A DNA stretch of 64,000 nucleotides from Chrysemys picta bellii (Eukaryota > Chordata > Testudines > Emydidae). Below the pieces are notes generated by a model. It had not been told where the DNA came from. It made no database searches and worked only from the letters and a program-made list of their open reading frames with translations. Below are positions 36,152-48,170 of this stretch, piece by piece. How positions within the stretch are numbered: position 1 is the stretch's first letter; every line of letters starts with the position of its first letter. The translations under genes and the position numbers were made by a program. The DNA is taken from assembly GCF_011386835.1 (NCBI RefSeq), contig NC_088796.1:65547468-65611467 (forward strand). Direction: 5' to 3'.

Positions 36152-36294
36152 TTAAGGACAGATTCTGTCATCCTTAGTCTTGTTCAATTGTACCTTACTG
36201 CATAAGTAGTCTCCAATGAAGTAAAAAGGGCTACTTGTAGAGTAAGGCACTACTCCACATGATTAAGGTGGCAGAATCATGCCCTTAAGACTAG
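36152..36294. mobile_element. Palindromic MITE, both arms visible
   Basis: The left arm 'cagattctgtcatccttagtc' and the right arm 'gattaaggtggcagaatcatg' are inverted repeats. Inside them 'accttactgcataagtag' opposes 'ctacttgtagagtaaggc', with the centre 'ctccaatgaagtaaaaaggg'. The whole 143 bp can fold on itself. Its closest relatives here are the elements centred on 'cattgaagtcaatgg'. Confidence 0.7.
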
Positions 36295-38577
36295 ATTGTG
36301 GAGCCCTTATTCCCATTGGTAAGCACTTCTTCATGCAAGTAGTGCAAAGGAATTCTCTCTTTTTGAAAAGAAAAACGTCAAATAATCAAAGCACCCTTCC
36401 TACTTGGCTTTCCTGAACCTTCAATGGAGGTTTCAATTAGCTCATTTTAGTAAATATCTTAGGATCTCTTTCAGCAGTTTAAAAGAGATTATTCTAGAGT
36501 CTTATTGTTCCCTTTTTGACTATTATCCTTCCTCTGGATGGCTAGTTTGTTGCTGCTTTAGAAAAAAAAAATTGCACAGCTTCTCATCTAAATTTCAACC
36601 AAGCAAAGACTGAGCAGCCCCTTCATGTTTACAGCTATTTTCTCAGAAGGAAAAGGAAAATCAGAGACTGGTTGCTGTAATGCTGCTCTTGCCAACAGCA
36701 ACCTCATTAGGATACTCAGTTTAAAGTGCTCTGATAGCTACTATTTCTCTCACCAGCAGTTATTAAGTCTAGCCAAACTTTTCTACCATCTGTATTTCCA
36801 AATCCTGAATATTGCGGCACCCCCCACAGAGTGATAACCAGCCTCAGCCTGAACTTTGGCCCTAACTTTGGAATTGTGCCTCAAGGTCCATTTCATGTGT
36901 CTGTGTCTCATTTTTGATGCTTCAGTGCTCCAGGGTCTACTTCTGTACTGAAGATTCTGAAGCCATGTGCTGCTCCAACCACTTTTTTCTACAGTTTACA
37001 TAGAGCTTTCTGCTGCTGTACTTGTTATCCCTCACTGAGCCTCCCCAGTATTCCCTAATGATTGGACAGTGAAAACAAATATTTGATGCCCACAATGTTT
37101 GGATGGATTCTGTAAATCTGGGCTTTAGTTTTGTCCATCAGTAGTAAAGGCCACATAACCAAAGCTTGTGAATTATAAAGATTTTATTAGTGATATTAAT
37201 TCAATATTATGAGAATTGTTAAATACTGGTATATGTCTATGAGGTCAATACTGCCCTATGGTGAACATGCTTGAGCAGGAAGTGAGGGAATTTCCAGGGT
37301 GCCAGATGGATACACAGGCTGCTAAACCTTTAGGCAACCTGCTCTTACTGGCATGCTCTGTGAACTGGTATGTAATGGGAGCAGGGAATGCTTTCAGGGC
37401 TGCATGGAAGAAGTAGTACCTGTGCTCTACTGAGCACAGGAACTGTGATTTTACCTGGCATTTTTGATGTATTATATAACACCTTTCAGCATGTTCTATA
37501 ACTGTTTGCAACCCAAGATATAAACAAGAAAAATTATCCAAACTCTGTTTGGAATAGATTAGACACAGTTTGTTATAAGATATTAATTTATGTCAGGTGT
37601 CCTGTAGTAATCCAGTACATCTTTACCTGCCAAATTAACATGAAGCTGAAATATCACTGCTATATATCAAATATGTCTCATAAGCTAAGCATTAAAATTG
37701 CTATACCTGGGAATATTTTTATTTAATTGTGATGAGACTAGGGGAGGTGTGGAAAGACAGGAATAAATCTTATGTTCAAGTGTCCTATAGGCAACCCCGA
37801 AATGAAAAATCATGTCCAGTTACTCCCCTGTTATTGCTATTCTAGTGTTGCTTTTCAACAAGTTTCTGAGTGAAACAATAACTGCATTTCTGGACTGGAC
37901 TCCCTCAGAGTGTTATTGATTTTAAAGTGTGTATGATTTTTCTCTTGTTAGTCTGATAAATATTCCTAATGTAGGTTCCAGCATTCAGTACTCTTATTGA
38001 CATTCCTTTGCCTTATTCAGATGGATGACTGTCTAGCATATGATTTGAGACATTTTTTATTCTGAAATAATATTTAGAAAATGTGCTACTTAGCAAGATA
38101 CTTTATTTTCTTTTTAAACAGCAGGCCAAGCTCTATACTGGAAATTTTGAAAGTGTCAGGTACTATATCTCACGTTTGGTAGATTAAAATGAGTGAAACT
38201 TACCTATTTTAAAGATGTAGCCAAGCAAGGTTATTTACAGCATGGTATTGGACTTAAAATCCCTGGTAATACCTCAGAATCTAGAATAGCTGATATTAGA
38301 ATGAGTTTAGACAATCCCTATTTCTACTTCAAGTACCAATGAAGTAACAGTCTGACACTGATATAAATCTTGTCCTACTAACTTTGCTGGCAGTTACTGT
38401 GGTTGTACGCTTTCCTTTCCTTGTACTGGGAATTATGAGAGAAAAATTCAGTAAATCATGTTATGTCCCTAACAACTACTGAGTGGTCCTTTGGAGATTG
38501 GAGCATTCAGTGTAGGGCTACACTGTAACTAAGGAGCAACTTTCACCAGTCAAAGGACAGAAAAGAAGTGAATATCA
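36295..38577. other. AT-rich unique sequence
   Basis: No repeat is recognised. A 98-codon minus-strand frame at 37245-37541 has no protein I recognise and no splice context that I would trust. Confidence 0.4.
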
Positions 38578-39688
38578 TGACGGGTGTTCCCAGGTTGCAA
38601 CCTGGAACTGGGGTACTGCCGAGCCCTCTGTCATACCAATCTGCGTCCCTTCTCACACTGTAAGGCTGTGACAAGCTGCAGTCTTCTCTAGGTCTTGCAC
38701 TTACACAACCATACACAAGCAGGGACACACCCAGTTGCAATAATATGAATGCTTTCGTCAGCCACTCACGAACCAACAATAGAAAGGTTTCAGCCAGTTC
38801 TCCCAGCTCCCCAGCCTAGGACCCCAGAACTGTAGCGTCTTACCTGAACAAAAGCCTGACTGTTGTAAAATTATTACCCAGTCCGCCCCTCCCTCAGTGT
38901 GGAGAGGACAATGCACTAGTCCCTCTTCCTGAGTAGATTTCCATTTGCACTTCAAACAACATAGTTTTAGGTAAAAAATATAAAACAGATTTATTAACTA
39001 TGGAGAGATAGATTTTAAGTGATTGTAAGTAATAGCGTACAGGCCAAAGTTGGTTACCTGAGAAATAAAACAAAATCACAGTCTAAGTTCTATACACTAG
39101 GCAGGATTTGAATCAAGCAGTGTCTCACCCTGATGGTACAAACAGTCCATCAAACTCCCATACACAGGCTAGAAATCCCTTCAGCCTGGGACTACATCCC
39201 TAGTCCAGTCTTTGTTCCTGGGGTGTTTCCAGCTGTGGGGGACATGAGGCCCACTGATAATGTTGCTTCCCCCTTTTATAGCTTGCTAGAAAGGCCTTTC
39301 ATTGTGATATGGTTCAAATAGTCTCCATTGTGTATGTGTTATCTCTGAGAGGTTTCCATTGTACACAGTTCTTGGGGTGATCCTTGTGAGTGTGTGTATT
39401 CCCCTCAATGGACTATCAATGCTGTTTGGCTTTTTTATTGTTGTACCTGAAAGGCTGGTTTGGGGTGTTTTTAAGTTCAGAACATATTTCAGTAACAAAG
39501 ACATAGCAAAACTTCATAACTGCAGGTACAATGACAGCACCTACAAACCAACAGGATATTAATATTCAACAGATCAAGACTTTTAAAATGATACCTCACA
39601 AGGCATACTTTGTACAAAATATGTCATACTCATATCACCATGGTGAATAAGGGGGTGACAGGGTGATGTTTTGGAGTACAGAGTGTCA
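38578..39688 (-). mobile_element. Solo LTR of an endogenous retroelement, 1.1 kb
   Basis: On the minus strand the block begins 'tgacactctgtactccaaaa' and ends '...gggaacacccgtca'. A TATA box (complement of 'cttttatagc' at about 39275) is followed about 285 bp on by AATAAA (complement of about 38989-38994), fitting U3-R-U5. I recall closely similar multi-copy sequence in turtle genomes. No gag or pol sequence adjoins, so it is a solo LTR. A short target duplication is not evident. Confidence 0.65.
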
Positions 39689-40246
39689 CAAATACACAGC
39701 TTAGTTTTTTTCATTGAATGTTTCCATTTTTATTTTGGTTTGGCTTGGTTCCATGTTTCACTGTGGGATTTCTGGTCATCTGGATACTGTGTTTCATAAA
39801 GTTTTATATGGTTTGTAAATTGTGTCTGTTTGTTCAGTTCTGTGCTAGTCACCTATGCACCCTACCACTGGTGAGGTGCTAAAATTACTATATCCCTTCA
39901 GTGGCATTGTTTTTAGTTTTGGCTTGAGGCAACTAGAAAAGTTAATTTATTGTTCATTCATTCATTGCATCTCTCTCTGCCATTCTAGCTTTTGCTGTGA
40001 CATTCTTGAAAGCAATTCCTTAATCATGCATTTCAATATTCCCAGAAGCATTACATTTTTATACCGCAACCCAGGTACTTTAAAATGCATCATCACTGCT
40101 TTTGTATCTTCTTTTTAAATTAATTTTTTTTTTTAGATTGGAAAGTGCACTTACTAGGTGATAACACAGATTAAAGATGGTGTCATATGTGATTAGAAGT
40201 AGACTTTTATCTCTGAATTTTGTTTCATGTTGTATATTTTGATGGC
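39689..40246. other. AT-rich unique sequence
   Basis: No feature is recognised. Confidence 0.4.
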
Positions 40247-40259
40247 TTTTTAATTTATA

Positions 40260-40390
40260 GAGACAAGGCGGGTGAGGTAATACCTTTTATTGGACCAGTA
40301 AAAGATCTTACCTCACTTACCTTGTCACTCTAATATCCTGGGACCAAAATGGTTACAACAGCACTACAAACAACAATGGAAGATACCAAA
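40260..40390. mobile_element. Pol III SINE, internally inverted, with 12 bp target duplication
   Basis: The body 'gagacaaggcgggtgaggta..taccttttattggacca' (plus) is followed at once by its inverted counterpart 'gtaaaagatcttacctcact..taccttgtc' and then the inverted head 'tcctgggaccaaaatggtta'. The arms 40262-40290 and 40298-40326 form a stem with about five mismatches. Perfect direct repeats 'ttttaatttata' at 40248-40259 and 40391-40402 flank the unit, so it inserted as one event. Confidence 0.75.
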
Positions 40391-40402
40391 TTTTAATTTA
40401 TA

Positions 40403-41735
40403 CACAGTTTATGTCTTTGAGATCTTGACCTGCTTCTTTGTTCCTTTATTAATCTGATTCTTTTCCTTTTACATTTTTATTGTCATATACTTGAGTTTGG
40501 GGAAATGAATTTTTCAAAATCCATTAATATCTAAATGTCTTATTTAGCAGTAGAGCTATATAGAATACAATGAGTGATACTACAGTAGTGTCAGTGGTGC
40601 ACTGTTATGGTTTAATTGACCTGCCTCTGAAGATCATATATGCACTGCTAGTGTGTTTGTTAGGGAAGGGAGGATATAAACTTGCCAAATTAATTTGTCC
40701 ATGTAGATGCAACTATCTGTTCTTTTATCTCCAAAAGATTACATTTAAATGTTTTTCATACTATAGTTTAATAACAATTTTGTAACCAATTTCAGACTTT
40801 AATGGAGATATTCTAGAGTAAAACAGACACACAGCCAAGTTTTGCTCTCAGGAGTACAAGTACAGAAATCTGTGAGGAAAAAATGAATTCTTATGGTGTG
40901 TCTTACAGGTCTGGAAACAGGAGTTACTAGAAATGCCACAAGAAAACTTGATGACATAAGTTTTTTAACCCTATTTCTAAGTCAAAGAAGACTGGGTAAG
41001 TTTCATAGCAACAGGTGAAGAAAGAATTGTGGTTCAAACACAAAAGCAGAAGTCAGAAACTTGAAGGGAACATGGACATATAAGAAAATACTGTCCTTTG
41101 ATGCCTAAAAGGACAATTAGACAGACACTATAGGGAAACCACTTGTGAATTGTTTGTTTGTGTGTGTGAACGGGGGAAGGGGAGAAAGGACATACACATT
41201 TTTTTTCCATTTTCAGGGGCATGATGCTGGACAGTTATGTTGTTCTGTGGAAGACATGAGCTCTTGGGTTCACAGAGCGTGTATTTTGTCTGTACAAATA
41301 AACTGCACATAGTGGCCACTGCCTGAAATCTTGGTGTGCAATCTTGGCAAAGCTTGGAATGACAAGAATGCCTTTAGGCAGCAGAATCCACACTTATATC
41401 CATGGGGAGTCCTTGACTTCTCCTGTGGTAATAATTTCCCTACAAGTAAGGGACTTGAGCGGGACCACTCTGAGTGCGCACGGCCTGTTCATTGCACTGG
41501 ACTGTTAGTGTGGGGTGAGGTTGGGTGCATTTTTTCACACAGGAACAAAAGGGAGAAGGTCATGTGATGAGCTTCTGGCCATGGGAAAAACAGTGGTGAT
41601 GTGTATGGACAGGTCCTTTGGCAACTACAGGAGTCTTTCAGTGTTGGATCTCAAATGGCTTGTGCCGGGAAGAGAGAATCAGACACTATGTGTTGGACAT
41701 GGGTAGGGGAGGTGCATAACAGGCTGTCAATGTTT
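40403..41735. other. Unique sequence
   Basis: Nothing is recognised. Small frames at 41034-41706 overlap on both strands and lack protein-like features. Confidence 0.4.
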
Positions 41736-42310
41736 GCCTAAAACTCCCTATTCTGTTAGCAGGTGCTGCTCCTGTTGTGAAAGGATTAAGTGGGTTGTGT
41801 TGAATCACAGAGGCAGGTAACTCATCATTATGCCATCTGAATGTGAGAAAGATGAGAGAGGACCAAGCAGACTAGGCAATACTGAGGTAGAGACCTAAGG
41901 AGAAGACCTGCTCTAACTTTGTGTTATATTATTATTTTCTTTGTTAATGAAGACAAACCCCAAGAGGGGGCTTAGTTGTAACTCAACACAGTGTCAGTTG
42001 TTTTAGAGTAGGCAGGGAAAGGCAGTTGTTCAGAGCCCTCCTCCTCCGCCCCCCCCCCCCCGCCCCGGTCCCTGTTTCTGCATGAGGACTGAAATCTCTG
42101 TGGCAGATTCCTCAGTTTCTCCTCTGCTGCTACCAGTACCTTAGCTCTTAACTTTTATTTCCAATAAAGACTCTTAGAAACAGACTATTTCATAATATTA
42201 ACAGAGTATCGGGATGGACTCATTCACAAATGCTTCTGGCACACAAGTTGTAACAGACCACACCCTTGGCAGCAAGGATGGAACATTCACAGGCTACCAC
42301 TGTGACAATT
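41736..42310 (+). mobile_element. Candidate LTR with polyadenylation signal
   Basis: The block from 'gtcaatgtttgcctaaaactcc' to 'ccactgtgacaa' resembles multi-copy turtle LTR sequence as I recall it. It has a polyadenylation signal 'ccaataaagactc' (42160-42172) followed by a U5-like stretch, and a run of 12 C at about 42049-42060. Ends and target duplication are not defined. Confidence 0.4.
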
Positions 42311-44286
42311 ACTGCAGTGAATTTAATAAATAGACTTTATATTTCTGAGAAATATTGTACATGTGATGGGACATTAACTAGGTCTGTGCAAGCTATTTGC
42401 AGTGAACAGTTTGCTTGAATTATTTAGTCTTCCCTTTTGTTTGTGGATTATCCATGGACATAGGATGATATTTGTAATGAATGTGTTATTAAAAATTATT
42501 TCACCAATAGTTTATGTAAACATATTGAAGACTATGGATTATTCACCAACAATTCACCATGACTATTGCTTTCAGCATTCACTAATCATAATTCTCTCAT
42601 AGTTCTCTGTGATTCATCATCTACTTTACGTGTCATTTTTTCTACCTCCTAATTGGGTGAGTCACAAATGCAAATAGCTTTTAAGGTGGCCACAAAACCA
42701 ATTCTGTTATAAAAACTCCTTTTCATGAGTATTCTCATGTACCTTGATACAAGTTTAGAGATTGTCTTCCTTTTCCACTAGCACTGTTTGCAAACAGAAT
42801 TTCTTACATGGATGTTTGTGTTATACAGTTACAGATAGTACATTCACAGTGAATTCCCCTTTTTTATCTGAACAACTTTTTTAACCCTTTTTTTCCAGTA
42901 TACATTCAGCTGTATTATTAAAACTATATTGATTCTGTGCTCTCAAAACCCTTTAGACAAACCCTGGTCTTAATGCAATTAATTAAAAAAGAGAGACAAT
43001 GCTGTATGACCACAACCTTAACCGTTAGCACTTCACATGCACATGCAATTACTAAATGAATTTTGAGAGTGACAGTGGTAAATGGTGATGGATGACTAGG
43101 AACGGGAAATTATTCAATTCAATAAATGCATTTGTTAATATATGTGTATGTACGGACTGGATGACTCTGCTAATTTAGTAATAACTAGAGGTGTCAGGAA
43201 AACAGAACAAAAATTGAAAATGAATATTTCTAGTTTGTCATTGCAATTTCATTTTCATCAACATTTTCTGATTAGTTCTACTAAGAAAGCAGTGGGAGTA
43301 TTCCCTCCTAACTCCTTTGCCAGAGTCCTAACACTGGGCCAATTATATGAGCTAGACAAAGATTTGGCCACTCCCTTTACATCTATAAATACACATGAAC
43401 ACATCACAAATTATTTTGTGTAAGTGAAACAAAAGAAAAGTATATTGAACTCTGATCCCAGCCTGTCCATAGGGTAATTGGTGCTTAGGTAAGGATTCTG
43501 TGGCCCAGAAAGAAGTAAATTGTTCTTAAAGTCGCTAGTCTTGATTGCATATCTCCTGCCAGTTCCTGACAAATTGCTCCCATGCTCAGATTCAAGAGCC
43601 CACTGGTTTGTTTATGAATTTCCCTTCTTTATTACTTATGCCCCTCCAATCAAAGCACAGAAACAATGCTATATGGCTATGATCTGAAAATGGAAGAATA
43701 ACAAATATCAAATACTTTTATCAACAGTCACATCAGACTTCTTATGAACAACACATAAACTTGCACTTTAAGTCTGCATCAGTTCCAATTAAGTCAAATG
43801 GAGTTTTGCTATTGATATAATTGGGAGTAAGATTAGGCTTGCATTGGCCCAAAATAAATGTTAGATTTGAAATAAGGAACAAAATGTGTGAAAACTGGCA
43901 CCTGTTTGCAGTCAGAAAAGGCAACATTGTTGAAATAAATGTCTCGATAGGAGTGGTTCACGCATTACTGTTTAGAAGCAAGAAATGCTTAGAATAATTT
44001 TGAACTGAGAGGATTCAAAAAGCAGTTAATAATACAATTAGTTTGTTTGGCCAGAAAACAAGTGGGCTATGAAAGACATTAATAGGACATTTTAATTAAG
44101 GGTATTAATGGGTGTACTTTTGTGATAAACTCGGTGGGAGAGCACTTGCCTAATTATCTATGTTAGGATCCAGACAGTAAAATGTGCCAATATTACCTAT
44201 ATATTTCAACTTCTTTCTCGGGTATAGAATACACGTAAGGCCTATGCCATAGTCCGCCACTCTTCTTAAATATTCTTCAACCTAGC
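42311..44286. other. AT-rich unique sequence
   Basis: Near 43770-43830 a palindromic MITE scrap is possible ('aattaagtcaaatggagttttgc'). The 93-codon frame at 43142-43423 is not recognised. Confidence 0.4.
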
Positions 44287-44303
44287 ACTTAGCTACGTAT
44301 TCT

Positions 44304-44438
44304 ACAAAAACAACAAGGAGTCTGGTGGCACCTTAAAGACTAACAGATTTATTTGTGCATAAACTTTCGTGAGTAAAAACCTCACTTCGGACTCCTTGTT
44401 GTTTTTGTAGATACAGACTAACACGGCTACCCCCTGAT
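44304..44438. mobile_element. SINE (second family), head and body inverted, with 17 bp target duplication
   Basis: The body in plus orientation ('acaaaaacaacaaggagtct' through 'aaaacctcacttc') is joined to the head in reverse ('ggactccttgttgtttttgt' then 'agactaacacggctacccc'). The shared 'acaaaaacaacaaggagtc' forms a perfect stem. Flanking direct repeats 44287-44303 and 44439-44455 ('acttagctac(g/a)tattct') match at 16 of 17 positions. The unit is therefore one retroposition product. Confidence 0.85.
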
Positions 44439-44455
44439 ACTTAGCTACATATTCT

Positions 44456-46802
44456 GGAATCCTTTCATGTACTGTATGGAGTTAAGGATCAAAAAGAAAA
44501 TCCAAGACTGGTGCAGTAGAAGAATCAGTGGACAGATGCAGCAGCTAAGGCTAGCCAGTGAAAATGTAAGGGAAAATCTATAGATAGAAATTTCAGAAGG
44601 TCAGTTTGGGAAGGCATAAATGTTAGCAGAGTGAAAGGGAATGAAGCCCACAAATATGGAATAAGAAAGACAGCTGGTGGGAAGACAGCAAAGTCATCAG
44701 GTAAAGGCAGCTATTGGCATAGGGAGTCTTTTTGGTGGGGAGGTGTGTAGAATTTTTTTTTCTTAGATCTCATTCAATTTCTGAACCTTAAAAGTAATTT
44801 GGTTTATATTGAATCCAGCCATGGTGTGTGTGATAAGGTAAATGATACAAAGGGATCACGAAAAGGATATTTATGATGGTATGCTCAGAACTGTGCGCAG
44901 AACTTGCTGTACTTATTTCACTAATGGTTGAGGCCTTATATCTATGTACTATGAACTGAAATTAATGGCTAGATTCTGGCTTTGACACTGGCCATGCAGC
45001 AAGAGAAGCCTTCAGGGGATTTCTGTCTGAGTCAGCCAGAATTTTTCCTGTGACTGGGGGAACCCATGCTGTAGTTGGAGCTCCATTATTCTTTCAAAGG
45101 ATGTATTGTGCTTCTGTGCTGAGCCAACTGTACTGCTATAATTCTGCCTATTCCTTCGAGGCTGGTAGTGCTAAAGGCAGAGCTAGCTCTGTGAAATGCC
45201 TTTGCTCCCCATGTAGATCATGTGTGATATCTTGTATGGCAATGAACAGGTCAGAAGGACTTTCCCTCCACAATACCAGCATAGCGTCAGCCACAATCTG
45301 GTCTAAAATATGCTTAGAGAAAATCTTCTCAATGCCCCCAGTGTGGTGGTATGTTTGAGACACCCAAGAAAAATAATAATTTCAAGCCGAGCTTATAAAA
45401 ATTCATTCTAATTGTGGAGATGACGCATGCAGAGAAATGCATCCCAATAATACAGAAGGGGACTTTTATGAGAAATCCTCTTCCAGTTTTCACAGTGAAG
45501 TGATAATGGTTACAAATTCAGATAGATTGGAGCTAGATAATCCTGCTATGAGCAACATTCACAATCAGACCATACTGTACCTTTACAAAATTGTCATGTA
45601 TTATTGTAATAAATCTTCTATACTTACTGAAGATATCACTTATAAGGTAACATATGAAGATCTCATCTAAAGGCAATTCAGCAATAAATGGTCCCAAAAT
45701 TCAACTGCTTAAAAATGACTGATTACTTTAGATTTAAGTGCAGTTGTAGGAAAGCAGTGAATCAATGTATCTTAAGGTGAAATAATATTTGCAAATAAAT
45801 GTAATCTTTCAAAGGAACGAGAATATTATCTATAATCTTTTTCCAGATAGCTGTCAATTTTCTGTCTGTTAATTCTCAAACAACTCTGAATTACAGCAAA
45901 AGATTTTAACCATACAGTGGAAGTTATCTACATAAATACCTGTGAATAGAATAGAAAAGTGGTAGCAAAACCTTAAATCACTGTATCAATATTTTATGTG
46001 TAGTACATTGATATAATTTACACAATAAAAACATATCTGCCATCCTTCCAGTCCTCTTCGCATCAGGAGTTGCCATAAATTGGTAAAGCCATTTTCAGTC
46101 AGAGTATGAAAATGACAAGAGCCCATTCTTGAAGAAAATAATGCTGGTTTGCTCTTTTCCAAATAAGAATTTGACAAGCTCAACTGGGCAGGCAATGTTG
46201 CATATATTATTTTTCCATCTGCTGGAATAGTTATCTGAGCAGTATGTGTTTGCAAAATAATGATTTTTACTGCAATCGCAGCAAAAAATAAAGTATAGAT
46301 TTTAAGTGAAAGCTAAATAAAAGTTCACAGGTTGGAGAAAAGGACTGTGAGTTTGGAAAAAGTGAACCACCACCATCACTATCATTCACAAACAGATACA
46401 AAGAAGAAGAAAAAGAAAGAAAACAAACAATTTAAATCACAAACATTATTTTACTGAACCGTAGCCAGATAGAAATAGAATTCCTGTCTGGTAATCACCA
46501 GGTTATTCTCTTCATCATATAGTGTGGTTACAGCTCATCTTATATCCCATTCCCCTTAGAGATATTAAGTATGTTAACACTTTTTAAAATATATAATGCT
46601 ATACAAGTTATTAAGATAAAATGCTATTTTTGGGTCCTGCTGTGTAAGCTTAGCCCTAGTGGGTAGCTGGACTCTGACACTTTAGGTTGGTGGGTGGTTA
46701 CTCTTTCTCTGGTGGCTCCTAAAACTCATCTGAAGAAACCAGTGTTTTTACTTTGACTCACTGTCAGCCCCTGTGTGTAGGATCATGCCATTCTCTTTTT
46801 AC
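44456..46802. other. Mostly unique sequence
   Basis: A 71-codon minus-strand frame at 45148-45363 has protein-like composition and is reported as a finding. 45990-46250 is moderately GC-richer on the minus strand but unrecognised. No repeat boundaries are seen. Confidence 0.35.
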
Positions 46803-46890
46803 ATCCTAATTCAGTAAGATACTTAATTATGTGCCCAACTGAGGACCGGAGTAGTCCCTACTGATGACAAGTAGAAGAACCTCATTGAAT
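46803..46890. repeat. Palindromic MITE fragment
   Basis: 'cctaattcagtaagatacttaattatgtgcccaactgaggaccggagtagtccctactgatgac' follows the layout of the 5985-6120 and 54365-54440 copies, with the second arm lost. Confidence 0.4.
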
Positions 46891-47214
46891 TTGGTCTTTA
46901 ATGATCATACTGAATTTTCTTGGGTTTTAGTATTTTATCCAGTGTTTATTGTATAGTTTTTATTATGCTTTTAATTGAGCTCTGTGTTTGCAAAGCCCTG
47001 AATGTGTCTGTCTTCTCTCTTAGTCAGATAAGAAGTACGTGTAAGAATTTATTAGTGAAACAGAAATCCCGTCTATTCCTTTTACATAGTTTAAATTCTA
47101 AGGGAAGTGTCTGTGGCTCCAAATATTCAGCTAATAGGTATTTAAACTTCTCTTCCTACTGCCATCTTACTCCTTTTATCTGTCTGAGGTACTTCCCTGG
47201 TCCCCCGTCACTGT

Positions 47215-47320
47215 AGTGTCTGAGTACTTCACAGTCCTTAAGATATTTCTCCTCATACCCCTGTGAAGTAGGAAAGTGCTATGGTCCTCATTTAACAGAT
47301 CCAACGGAGTCATGGGATAG
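47215..47320 (-). mobile_element. MIR SINE fragment (antisense)
   Basis: 'cttcacagtccttaagatatttctcctcatacccctgtgaagtagg' and 'ggtcctcatttaacagatc' correspond to the reverse complement of the MIR 3' half. Short and diverged. Confidence 0.5.
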
Positions 47321-47535
47321 GTCTAGGCTGAAATTAGAGTGTGTGACTCCAGTGTCCGAGCTCATTTTAATCTAGTTATCTTGATACTGGTAGTGAATTG
47401 CAGCATCCTGGGCTTAAGCGCAGGCTGTATAAGCCTGGCCGGGACCTTGAATAATAACTCGGACAGCTAGTCCACACTGAAGTCTGAGCTGTTGCAGGTT
47501 CATCGTGACCCAAGCTACCGAGAGAGTTTTAATCT

Positions 47536-47812
47536 TGGGTATGTCTAAATGTGCTGCAATCACACACACCCAATGGCACTGTACACATACCCGCAGAGGG
47601 TGCATCTTCAGAATGAGTGGCAGCCTACAGCAGTGAGTCTCAGAGACTTGGTCTACAGTCTCGGGCTTGGAGAGTTCATGCTACCACATTAAAAATAGCT
47701 GTGTAGATGTCTCTCTAGGCTTCAGAGCACAAGTCCAAACATTTACAGAGTCTGTAGACCCAAGTTCTGAGACTTGCTGTGGGCTGCCACTCACTGTGTA
47801 GATGTACCCAGA
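47536..47812. mobile_element. hAT-like MITE
   Basis: The left end 'cttgggtatgtctaaatgtg' and the right end (reverse complement 'tgggtacatctacacagtga') form a decayed TCTACAC-type inverted repeat similar to 6143-6423. A second decayed relative may lie at 47325-47535. Confidence 0.5.
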
Positions 47813-48170
47813 TAAACTAATAGCCAGATTTTTAAAGATATTTAGTTGCCTAACAATATAGATAGGCACCTGGAGCTAAATCATACTCAGCATTGGAGTG
47901 CCTAATGCTTAGAAGTACTGTTACTTTGTGCAATACAGAGCCCTGAGTTAGGTGCACGGGCTCCCTATATAATGCATGGGGAGAGCTGGGTGCCTACAAA
48001 TGGGATCCACAAAAACCATCAAGCAGAGTGGGGAGCTGCCTAATCTAGTCTGCAGGAAATACCCAGGAAAGGGCCCCACTCCTCAAAGGGAGTTTGGCAC
48101 CTAGTTCTGGGCCAGAAAGAGGTGCCTCCCTCTGCTTGGGATTCACAACTATGCATCCTCTCCCGGACTT
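47813..48170. repeat. Dispersed repeat of the 'ggtgcctaa' family, copy 2, left part
   Basis: It carries the family's repeated 'taggcacct' and 'gagttaggtgcacgggctcc' motifs and 'gatccacaaaaaccatcaag' (compare 'gatccacaaaagccagg' at 62237). It is interrupted at 48171 by a TIR element and resumes at 48872. Confidence 0.5.

Noticed and set aside
43142..43423. A 93-codon frame that in part looks protein-like near its end
   Set aside because: I could not match it to a family, and the surrounding AT-rich DNA shows no splice signals of quality.
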